Below are positions 54,901-61,107 of a DNA stretch of 64,000 nucleotides, piece by piece. The stretch spans positions 32,772,740 through 32,836,739 of the forward strand of contig CAIIXF020000009.1 of assembly GCA_903813345.2 (NCBI GenBank), read 5' to 3'. The translations under genes were made by a program, and so were the position numbers. The DNA is from Owenia fusiformis (taxonomy: Eukaryota; Annelida; Polychaeta; Sabellida; Oweniidae). The notes under the pieces are model-generated. The model saw only the letters and a program-made list of their open reading frames with translations, was not told where the DNA came from and did no database searches. The first letter of the stretch is position 1. Every line of letters starts with the position of its first letter.

Positions 54901-56576
54901 CCCGCAATATAAGGCGCATTATTGGTAGGGACTGCTGTGAAATAATGAACGTAAGTGACATCTATCTTAGATTATAAGTTCTAATTAATTTATAAACTGC
55001 GCTTGCGTCATAATAATTTAAACCAATTAAATCGCTGGATTTAATGCTCATGTGCGAAAAACCGAACCTAAAATGGAACCTCACGCAGATTGTAAAAGTA
55101 AAGTAAAAACTCCTGTTCTTTTCATAAATCTACCGTAAAAACTCCAGTCTTTTCAAAATCTACCGTAAAAACTCCAGTTTTTTCAGAAATCTACCGTAAA
55201 AACTCACGTTTTTTTCAAAATCTACCATAAAAACACCTGTTTTTTCAGAAACCTATTGTAAGAACTCCCGTTTTTTCAGAAATCTACCGTAAAAACTCCT
55301 GTTTTTTCAAAATCTAAAGTAAAAACTCCCGTTTTTTCTGAAATCTACCGTAAAAACTCCCTTTTTTCAAAATCTACCGCAAAAACTCCATTTTTTCAGA
55401 AATCTACCGTAAAAACTCCAGTTTTTTCAGAAATCTACCGTAAAAACTCCAGTTTTTTCAGAAATCTACCGTAAAAACTCCAGTTTTTCAGAAATCTACC
55501 GTAAAAACTCCAGTTTTTTTAAAAATCTACAGCAAAAACTCCAGTTTTTTCAAAACCTACCGTAAAAACTCCCGTTTTTTCAGAATCTACCGCAAAAACT
55601 CCCGTTTTTCTGAAATTTGCCGTAAGAAAAGTCACATTTTTTAAAATTTACCGCGAAAAATACCTTTTTTAAAAAATCTCCCGCAAAAACTCCAGTTTTT
55701 TTCAAAATATCCCGTAAAAACTCCCATTTTTTAAAAATTTACCGCAAAAACTCCCGTTTTTTTTTAAATCTCCCGTAAAAACTTCCGTTTTTTTTCAAAA
55801 ATCTCCCGTAAAAACTGCCGCTTTTTTTCAAAAAACTACCGGGTTCTGAAAAAAGCTCAGCAATTTTTTTTAAATCTCCCGAAATTTTTTTTTAAATCTT
55901 TTTTTTTTAGGTTGGCAAGTCTGATCTCTATCATAATATAGAGATCTCTATCTCTTGCAAGAACACTCTTATGTTTGAGTGTTCAAACCTAGTCCTGCAT
56001 CAAGTACTCTAGGACTCCACAGCCCATGTCCATTGCTTAAAGTAGATGTGATGTGTGTATGGTAGAACAAGGGCTTGAAGCAAGAGTAGTTAAGCCATAA
56101 CAATCCTATTATGAATGTAGGTGTTGATGTACAATTAATTCAAGGACAATAGACAGAGGTTTTTGACTGCTGACTGCACAGAGGTGTTCACCTTAAGGAA
56201 GTGTTCAACATACACAAGTGCTCATTGTATAACTTACAGAAGCTTAGGTTTGCAAGTTTTACTGTACATGTATCATATACAGTGAAACCTGTGTATCTTA
56301 ACACCTCTCTTATCTGAACAACTCTCAATGTGAATGTGTTTTTCAGTCCCATTTTTAATCTACCATAGGCTTACATACCTTGAAATGTGAACATTTGCTA
56401 GTCTGAACACTTTTGGTCAGTCCATGTGCCGTTTGGATTAGACAGGTTTATCTTTAATTGTATACCTATGTTGAATATTTCTGTTTCTGTTCCAGAGTGG
56501 CGGCTACTATTCCAGCTCTACTAATCAGTTGAGGAGGCCCCAGTACTCACAGAGCAAGCAGTTCCATTCAGATTGA
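33914..56576 (+). CDS. RABL3: Rab-like small GTPase RABL3
   Basis: Atypical small GTPase of the Rab-like 3 family. Eight exons: 33914-33959, 35435-35526, 35742-35859, 36560-36659, 36817-36967, 52321-52392, 52603-52683 and 56496-56576. All splice sites are GT-AG and phases agree. The product is 200 residues; human RABL3 is about 236. Visible motifs: P-loop [41 protein letters not shown] with DIGG in place of the DxAGQ of true Rabs, [11 protein letters not shown], and GTKAD. Exon 6 continues NQVKYLAPG, then [11 protein letters not shown], which matches the family. There is no C-terminal prenylation cysteine, as in other RABL3. Exon 7 can instead be read to a stop at 52750-52752 (ending QDYYNFN), giving a 196-residue form. 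Intron 5 (36968-52320) is 15.4 kb and contains two receptor genes on the same strand. An AATAAA lies at 56903-56908. Confidence 0.95.
34389..34680. mobile_element. 292-bp MITE with 9-bp target duplication
   Basis: The terminal inverted repeat TAGTTCAACAAGTTAAACC is perfect for 19 bp at both ends. Flanking direct repeats ATTCTGGCC (34380-34388 and 34681-34689) are perfect 9-bp duplications. No coding capacity. It lies in RABL3 intron 1. The 9-bp duplication groups it with the elements at 30305-31141 and 43290-44159, although the end sequences differ. Confidence 0.85.
37005..37285. repeat. GGGCCC/AAAAAGG repeat unit
   Basis: Related to the array at 5755-6705, with phrases such as TTGGGCCCAAAAAAGATTTT, TTTTAAGGCCTTATTTTTTA and TTTTAGGGGCCCAAAATTTT, bounded by G and C homopolymer runs. 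It begins just inside RABL3 intron 5. Confidence 0.7.
37310..38605. repeat. Copy of foldback family ending in TATCGATACC, interrupted
   Basis: The left part (about 37310-37440) and the right part (about 38220-38605) match the copy at 18950-19440. They are separated by the TTAA-flanked element at 37441-38219. The right end reads TTCACTATATCGATACCTAT. The left end is truncated relative to the complete copy at 53423-54133. Confidence 0.7.
37441..38219. mobile_element. piggyBac-like MITE, TTAA-flanked, copy 2 (nested)
   Basis: 779 bp, flanked by TTAA at 37437-37440 and 38220-38223. The left end is AGTCCCCGTCTAAAGTTTGA; the reverse complement of the right end is AGGCCCCATGTAAAGTTTAA. It has the opposite orientation to copy 1 at 19579-20391. 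It is inserted within another repeat whose intact version around 19036-19043 shows a single TTAA at the same position, so the insertion and its target are directly visible. Confidence 0.85.
38606..40254. other. Intronic AT-rich stretch upstream of the first receptor gene
   Basis: Part of RABL3 intron 5. It should contain the promoter and 5' untranslated region of the receptor gene starting at 40255. I recognise no TATA box, splice pair or repeat here. Confidence 0.4.
40255..42759 (+). CDS. Somatomedin-B seven-transmembrane receptor 1, intronless
   Basis: An 834-residue receptor of the secretin/adhesion/Methuselah-like class B type, predicted at the plasma membrane. A hydrophobic N-terminus ([14 protein letters not shown]) is a likely signal peptide. 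Residues about 107-145 form a somatomedin-B-like domain (CNNRCG, then YCSCDPGC and [11 protein letters not shown], with its cysteine pattern). A Cys-rich, heavily N-glycosylatable ectodomain follows to about residue 540. Seven hydrophobic helices run from about 541 to 795: [98 protein letters not shown] and [20 protein letters not shown] Ser-rich tail follows. I see no clear GPS autoproteolysis motif. The gene lies in RABL3 intron 5 on the same strand. An in-frame ATG six codons in is an alternative start. The ligand is unknown. Confidence 0.88.
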   Translation: MKPFKMENIKVITTIVIIFFNIVGSNTTINGQSFLENPNRTVELGHVNDTAVNTTDRPVQDSLQIDVDITTADLEPPTMGFVGACDHPNIELDSITYDCHNVRPEQYSCNNRCGSILEPVQGAYCSCDPGCLVHKDCCRDFQLQCPVEYNISHSLLNNLITEPYMECESFNGKQYKMVVQCLNGTRCVDLDRNWLDAIPVIDKATWVTYLNTNCAACNNVELVSPWPSNIICNAESILSTLTSLKAIQTAIENDFCFIHVEDIGHVCREVISTCPEDCANKNLVERCHNGSVQFVESSDYDNMMFGTYKNEYCLRCNIPDPGISCSMCSVCQTVVNQGIFPPFSFSLLMDINPKKGLKIGFNVNGVNQEFECDATSNCSSACKEGYDYNNDTCVHVFTPHTIIVNITFKIVESSQHAFELTGMMEDNFIKRIDKFAASDISYTMVYDNNILNGTTSITFKDNILTGDNITGIEYHNMIFQKLKSEYDKHMENIDLEFVKDIDFRSVCVEGMDALTCWDWKNATLFFERNYLVEAHTLSMPSETIMGIVTIVCLSISVVCMIIRLVLQIFVPVFHTFPGKLQFLMVLALWFASMFKLLGPLAFRLPDLCTAMGVLTHYFYLVTFTWMSIIALDMYLVFRAELSVASRGLKRLVVYSTVAFLLPGLIVATAGILDGVTQGSNLRPDYGVPVCMITNRYSLLLFFAGPLAVMIIFNIVMFSLTVHNLRKSWRDAKSVKTKKNENHFDVYIKLFLLMGFTWVFGFIAPFAEQDGLWYIFIILNASQGVFIFVASVCSRRVLRSLRCMKSTSKGSSYMTKSSSVRNSESVIRNGTQNSS
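43046..43051 (+). terminator. Polyadenylation signal for receptor gene 1
   Basis: AATAAA about 290 bp past the stop codon at 42759, in an AT-rich context. It is the first good signal after the gene and would end its transcript inside the RABL3 intron. Confidence 0.5.
43290..44159. mobile_element. Terminal-inverted-repeat element with 9-bp TSD, copy 2
   Basis: 870 bp, related over its whole length to 30305-31141. Left end TAACCAAACCCGTCTGGCCC; the right end is its reverse complement (GGGCCAGACGGGTTTGGTTA). It is flanked by perfect 9-bp repeats GGATAACGT (43281-43289 and 44160-44168). The interior shares phrases such as CTGCAATCTGTTCGTGATCT and CACATCACGTGACTTTATTC with copy 1. No transposase frame. 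It lies between the two receptor genes within RABL3 intron 5. Confidence 0.88.
44170..45890. other. Intronic stretch between receptor genes, no gene seen
   Basis: AT-rich sequence with no supportable exon. A weak mirrored pair (GTCGGGTCAGG-type at 44660 and ACCAGACCCGA at 44845 and 44873) suggests another degenerate inverted-repeat element. Open frames are short and unrelated to known proteins. Confidence 0.4.
45893..46567. mobile_element. GC-rich inverted-repeat element
   Basis: The ends are TAATGGCCTAGTCACATAGC and its mirror (GCTATGTGACTAGGCCATTA). Possible TA duplications flank it (gtTA|ATGG, CCAT|TAgt). The interior is GC-rich, unlike the surrounding AT-rich DNA. It is built of degenerate repeats of GAGCTCGG, CCGGCCG and CATCGG, many of them paired. 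Frames inside read through these repeats on both strands and are not genes. Confidence 0.75.
46570..47705. other. Upstream region of receptor gene 2
   Basis: Part of RABL3 intron 5. A TATA-like GCTATATATACAGG lies at about 47461-47474, roughly 230 bp before the start codon, and could be a core promoter for the nested gene. This is a weak call in AT-rich DNA. No other structure was recognised. Confidence 0.3.
47706..50216 (+). CDS. Somatomedin-B seven-transmembrane receptor 2, intronless
   Basis: An 836-residue tandem paralogue of the receptor at 40255-42759, with the same architecture. It has a signal peptide ([16 protein letters not shown]), a somatomedin-B domain ([25 protein letters not shown]), a Cys-rich ectodomain, seven transmembrane helices and a Ser-rich tail. 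The two proteins are almost identical from the somatomedin-B domain to about residue 225 and from about residue 340 to the C-terminus. They differ strongly in the N-terminal linker and in a Cys-rich patch between about 230 and 340. The DNA similarity continues past the stop codon (CTTGAGAAGTT and CCCTTTGAATGGCTAC are shared), so this is a DNA-level tandem duplication and not two independent retrocopies. Same strand as host gene RABL3. No GPS motif seen. Confidence 0.88.
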   Translation: MRMNMKIQAIIAFVLCNILMYVTAVNGQLLNEYQNKTVRSGDANDTAINATYSPGDGNIDVDNSDDLSDVMNSTILPIFETTNPPGACDLPHIDLDSITYNCHDVRPWKYSCNNRCGSVLEPVQGAYCSCDSGCLPHKDCCRDFELQCPIEYNISHSLLNNLITEPYMECESFNGKQYKMVVQCLNGTRCVDLDRNWLDAIPVIDKATSVTYLNTNCAACNNIELVSPWPSNITCIEEPILSTLTSVEALQTAVEDQLCFIHVKDIGHICTYSISSCPLNCKNKDLVERCHNSSIQLVESSSTMFMLRTYQNEYCLRCNVPGPGLKCSACSACSNTESETYFPPFSFSLLMDINPKKGLKIGFNVNGVNQEFECDATSNCSSACKEGYDYNNGTCVHVFTPYTIIVNITFKIVESSQHAFELTGMMEDDFIKRIDTFAASDISYTMVYDNNILNGTTSITFKDNILAGDNITGIEYHNMIFQKLKSEYDKHMENIDLEFVKDIDFTSVCVEGMDALTCWDWKNATKFFERNSLVEAHTLSMPSENIMGIVTIVCLSISVICMIIRLVLQIFVPVFHTFPGKLQFLMVLALWFASMFKLLGPLAFRLPDLCTAMGVLTHYFYLVTFTWMSIIALDMYLIFRARLSVASRGLKRLVVYSTVAFLLPGLIVATAGILDGVVQGSNLRPDYGVPVCMITNRYSLLLFFAGPLAVMIIFNIVMFSLTVHNLRKSWRDAKSVKTKRNENHFDVYIKLFLLMGFTWVFGFIAPFAEQDGLWYIFIILNASQGVFIFVASVCSRRVLRSLRCMKSTSKGSSYMTKSSSVRNSESVISNGTQNLS
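50217..52320. other. 3' flank of receptor gene 2 to RABL3 exon 6
   Basis: The first ~150 bp resemble the 3' flank of receptor gene 1. The first AATAAA after the stop is at 51025-51030, about 800 bp downstream. The remainder is AT-rich intron with no recognised feature, ending in the acceptor AACATTCCAG of RABL3 exon 6. Confidence 0.45.
53423..54133. mobile_element. Foldback element with TATCGATACC ends, complete copy
   Basis: The left end CAAAGGAGTGGTATCGATAT is mirrored at the right end (ATATCGATACCACTCCTTTG). Inner segments also mirror each other: TCCGAACCTTGTTGGAAC and GTTCCAATGAGGTTCGGA, each beside CTCTCAATATT/AATATTGAGAG. It lies in RABL3 intron 7. Interrupted or partial copies lie at 18950-19440, 37310-38605 and about 6830-7200. 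Confidence 0.75.
54310..55915. repeat. CTCCCGTAAAA/GTTTTTTCAGAAATCTAC minisatellite
   Basis: Two blocks, about 54310-54640 and 55080-55915, of an imperfect unit of about 30-33 bp (CTACCGTAAAAACTCC then AGTTTTTTCAGAAAT). There are more than twenty copies in the second block. The blocks are separated by about 440 bp of ordinary sequence. Both lie in RABL3 intron 7, between the two alternative C-terminal exons. Minus-strand open frames here follow the repeat. Confidence 0.88.
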
Positions 56577-57155
56577 TAGGAGGAAAAATAAACAGTGCAA
56601 TTGAAACATTCTAATTAAACAAAGGGACCCTAAACTGGCACTTCCTTCACTTATAAGTGAGGGGGAAGTTTCACTTAAACATGTTTGACTCAAATATTGT
56701 AAATAATGTAGTATATGGAGGACTTGTATATTATGGATGTAAATAGATGGAATTATGAATTAATAATACAAATTACATATTTATTGAGGAAATTATGTAT
56801 TTTGTCATGATGAGATAGCATGTTTTGCTTGCACGGCTAAAACATATTGTCACCCCCTTGTATATAGTGTCTATTTTTTACCTTATTACTTTCCTGATAA
56901 GAAATAAAAGAGAAGATATAAATGTCAGATCACTGCTGACATCTTTCTGTGGATAATTTGTGTCAGATAACATGGCAGACAGAGTTATTTTGAAAAACAA
57001 TAAAATATAATGGACCAAATAAGTTGATAAATAATTTTCAAAAACATATTTCTAGCTGAATGGGGTTGTGCTCTGCTCAGTAAAACCTGTCTAATCTGAA
57101 TAACATTGGGACAGACCAAAAGCATTCACATTAGGAGGTGTTCACATTTCAAGGT
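56385..57155. repeat. Degenerate inverted pair downstream of RABL3
   Basis: ACTTTTGGTCAGTCCATGTG followed by GGATTAGACAGGTTTA near 56410-56450 is mirrored by TAAAACCTGTCTAATCTGAA and GGGACAGACCAAAAGCATTC near 57080-57130. Related half-copies lie near 56281, 57480-57590 and 27121. The RABL3 last exon end and its polyadenylation signal lie within this span. Confidence 0.5.
56903..56908 (+). terminator. Polyadenylation signal for RABL3
   Basis: AATAAA about 330 bp past the stop codon in exon 8, in the expected position for a short 3' untranslated region. Confidence 0.5.
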
Positions 57156-57586
57156 TTTTGCATTTGCGAGATTCTGAATTTTGAAAAAATGTGAATACAT
57201 TCTCAATAAATATTTATTGTTCCTTCCTTTGATCACATAGCTTTATAGCATTCCAGTAATTTGAAAATTTGATTCAAATTAATTTAGTCATGCTTGAAAG
57301 CCCAAGTATGATTGAGATTTGAGACCCGGTGCCTGGGTTAAGACCATACAAGGTTTTTTCCAAAAGTATTGATATCATGAAAAATCAGTGTTTAACTATC
57401 AAATATTTTAGTGATTATGTATTAAACATATTTTATAAGTGTTCTGATTCGTGTAGACAGGTTAATTTTTCAAATATGACTGTTCACTGTTCAAATTGGG
57501 AGACGTTCACATTTCAAGGATTTTAACATGGGAGTCAATGGTAGGAAAAAAAAGAATGTAAAAAGTTTCTAATTGGGAGGTGTTCA

Positions 57587-58196
57587 GGGGGTCATTAACA
57601 GAACTTTCGTAAAGTTACGAATTCGCAAGTCAATTGTTAATTTTACGAATTTGGTAAATGTGCATTAACAGAACTTTCGTAAAGTTACGAACGATTCGCA
57701 AAGTTACGAAAAAATGACGTCACGTACGCTTTCATTCGTAACTTTAATAGCACCTCAGACCCTTTCATAACTTTGCGAATGGCACATTTCTCATCCAATT
57801 CTTATGTAAGGTATACAGGTTGGCAAAAAGAAATTGTTCTCTATATGCATGCTGAGTTTCAAGCTAAAATATCTACCTATTCTTACATGATAAGCAAATA
57901 TGTTCCTGAGCTGGGAATCTTTGAAATCGCGGAGACAGGTTTGATCACAGCGCGCAATGATATCAAATGACATCATATTTTTATTTGTGCTAAATAATGA
58001 TATAAGATGACGTCACAATTTGAAATTCGTTTACGAACGATAAAACTTATGAATGACTTACGAAAGTGTTCTGTTAATGGCCGATTCGTAACTTTATGAA
58101 TTCGTAAATCATTCGTAACTTTTTAAATATTTACGAATTTCATAAAGTTACGAATTACGAATTGGTAACTTTGCGAAAGTTCTGTTAATGACCCCC
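57587..58196. mobile_element. ~610-bp foldback element, GGGGGTCATTAACAG ends
   Basis: The left end GGGGGTCATTAACAGAACTT is mirrored by the right end AAGTTCTGTTAATGACCCCC. The subterminal regions are built from repeats of CGTAAAGTTACGAA and ATTCGTAACTTT in both orientations, and GATGACGTCA/TGACGTCAC occurs in each half. No coding capacity was recognised. Confidence 0.8.
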
Positions 58197-58814
58197 AGAT
58201 TAGTTAGGTCAGGTATTCTGATAATCGAACACTTTGTACTATATAATTGTCCATAAACACCATATCAATATAAAAACTAACTTAACACATAATATATAGA
58301 TGGCAGATACGCAGTTTTATCTTAAATTCCTGGTTTTATCTGCCTTTCGTTCAGTGTACCTAGCGGTGACCTCTTGAACTAAAACAAGGAAGTGCAAGTG
58401 GCATGTTGTGTCAGTAAAATCAGGAAAAAGTAGGTGTTTTGAATATGCAATTTCTGTTTCTGAGAAGTTGATAGATAATTGTATAAGTATGCAAAGTTAT
58501 ACTGTATTTACTTTCTTTTGAATGACAAGTAACTTTTAGATCTGCAGGCTAGATCAGTAGATGTTTTTAACTTTTTCAAGTTCAGTTGAAAGTTGAACCT
58601 TCAAATTTTTGTTTTGCTTTAAACATTTTACTTAGTTTGCACAAAGCTATCTCCTGAGAGATATCTAAAGATGGCTATATGCAAATATAGTAATAAACAC
58701 TCAGAGAGCATTTTTGAAAAAAAACAACAGTATCTACAGAGTCATAGATCTAACATTATATGCATCCAAAGAAAAATGCTCACTGCTTACTATTATTTAC
58801 TCGAGTCTCTAGCC

Positions 58815-59832
58815 TTACCTTCTTCTAAGGCCACTGTATCGTGGCCTTCCAGTATAGATATATTCCTGCATGAACAACTGGTCATGTCGTAATCATAAAA
58901 TTTGAAATCATATGTCCGCCATTTTTCCACATCACAATTTGAATTGCGAGTTTTGGTCTTATTACCTCACCAAAAATTCCAAAACACACACAAAGTGATC
59001 AGTGTATTAGTTCACATCTTCTGGATCGCTAACTTAGAATTTACAGCCAGTTACTAATGTCAGACGTAACGACATTTCGTCCAGTTTTTGAACATCGCCA
59101 TTTTTCTTGGAGCCATTTTGTTTTAATTTTAGACGAAATCCTGATGAAATCATGTCATATCTCATCAAAGAGCCGAGCTGGGTCCGGTTTGATTAATGAT
59201 TTATTTATCTGGCGATTTTTAAAATATTCAATAAATTTATGACACCCCGGCAGCTTTTTTCAAATAGAGTTCACAGTATTCCAGATGAATCCCCTCTAGC
59301 CAACAAGTATTGGCTAGAGACTCGAGTAACTCTAGCCAATACTTGGCTAGAGGGGATTTCATCTGGAATACGTGAACTCTATTTGAAAAAAGCTGGCCGG
59401 GGTGTCATAAATTAATTGAATATTTTAAAAATCGCCAGATAAATAAATCATTAATCAAACCGGACCCAGCTCGGTTCCTTGATGAGATATGACATGATTT
59501 CAACAGGATTTCGTCTAAAATTAAAACAAAATGGCTCCAAGAAAAATGGCGATGTTCGAAAACTGGACGAAATGTCGTTAACGTCTGACATTAGTAACTG
59601 GTTGTAAATTCTAAGTTAGCGATCCAGAAGATGTGAACTAATACACTGATCACTTTATGTGTGTTTTGGAATTTTTGGTGAGGTAATAAGACCAAAACTC
59701 GCAATTCAAATTGTGATGTGGAAAAATGGCGGACATATGATTTCAAATTTTATGATTACGACATGACCAGTTGTTCATGCAGGAATATATCTGTACTGGA
59801 AGGCCACGATACAGTGGCCTTAGAAGAAGGTA
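58815..59832. repeat. ~1-kb near-perfect palindrome
   Basis: The left arm, starting TTACCTTCTTCTAAGGCCAC, is mirrored almost base for base by the right arm, ending GTGGCCTTAGAAGAAGGTAA. The arms are about 500 bp each and meet at ACTCGAGT (59320-59327) with almost no spacer. The few visible differences include CAGTATAG/CTGTACTG and CTTTATG/CACAAAG-type changes. The 17 bp just outside the left arm (TACTCGAGTCTCTAGCC) recur inverted at the centre. No clear target duplication. Confidence 0.9.
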
Positions 59833-61107
59833 AACTATTACTTTTAGCCTATGCATAAATGTATGTCAAGATTTATCGAATTCTACGACCACTTTAGATT
59901 GTGGTCGTACGCGCGAATCATTGGTAAGCCTGTCTTTCTACAATGTCGGAGAATGAACCACGCATTGCACTATTAAATGACCTACCTCGATACATTCCAG
60001 AGTATTTTAGAATTCTTTTTATGTTGTTAGATCGCCAGTTGTATGGTTTATCAGCAGAACGAAGAGATTTTAGTTTTTACATCAGAAATATGTCAGCAAT
60101 TTTCAAAATGTCGGAAGGGGAATTCCCCAGGGATTTCCCTTATGACTGGTGCATGTCAGGAACTGAATGGAGGAATTTGACGGTTGAAATAAGTTAAATA
60201 TTACACGCAAATATTGCTATCATCTTGAGTTTGTGTTTGTTTTCCTTGTTCCCTTGCATGATTTGGATTATGCCAGGATGCAAAACAAAGAATCTACTTC
60301 TTATGGCCTAATATTTAAATTGAATATTTTTATCGCTTCCAACAAATTTTTGAGAGTACACTATTATTTTTGTAGTTAGCTTTTTATTACTACAGTGTAT
60401 GTTGTTACCACCACAAGTGGTGACATATTGTTTTAGTCGATTTAAATTTTTTCTGGATGGTGTTCTTTGATTGACATTCGGAGTTTGGCAGTTGGTGTTC
60501 AACATCTGTAACAAATGGCAGGTCAGTGCATGTTAATGCCTTGTTGGAATTTTTATACTGTTATTTCCACTTTGTTTGACTTGTTAGCTATACTTGTGAA
60601 ATCAGCTCCAATTATAATCTTTGTTAAAATACCAGCTTGGCTTGACTGCAAGCCAATCCAGTCCCTTTAATGTCAAAGTGATCTCTTTATATATGTAGCC
60701 TATTGTGATGCCAGATTTATTGACATTCAATAATAAAATGCTGAACTTCCTCGTTGCTGGTGTTTTGGGTTTCCCCTTTTTCTCTGTCATATGAGGAACT
60801 TATGATTGGTTGATAGGAGCAAATTAATGAACTAGTGGTAAGTTTTCAACTCTCGCTAAAAATTAGCAATTTTACTAGATTATACCTAGCAGAGGTCAAT
60901 GATTGCATCGGAATAAATCAGAATTCGAAACTATCAGTGACAGGTACTAGGATAGGTACTCCTACAAATATATCAGTAAATCTACTTTTAGAAAATAGGA
61001 AATATTTTTTTCATATAGCAACTGCACAAGAGATTTATCAAAATAGTTTTTTTAATCTTTTCAATTGTTAGTGTCATTGTGACTGTAACTGATAAGGGCA
61101 GTGTGTG

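Larger units (their letters stand above)
56577..61107. other. Intergenic region between RABL3 and the BANK/BCAP-like gene
   Basis: No gene can be supported. The region contains the RABL3 3' end, a foldback element (57587-58196), a roughly 1-kb palindrome (58815-59832) and an isolated 84-codon frame (59943-60197) of unknown meaning. The stretch 60200-61107 shows nothing recognisable; it should include the promoter of the gene starting at 61108. Confidence 0.5.

Noticed and set aside
59943..60197. 84-codon plus-strand frame beginning MSENEPRIALLNDLPRYIPE
   Set aside because: It looks more protein-like than most random frames and has a fair start context, but it matches no known family and has no supporting structure around it. 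Left unannotated; worth a transcript check.
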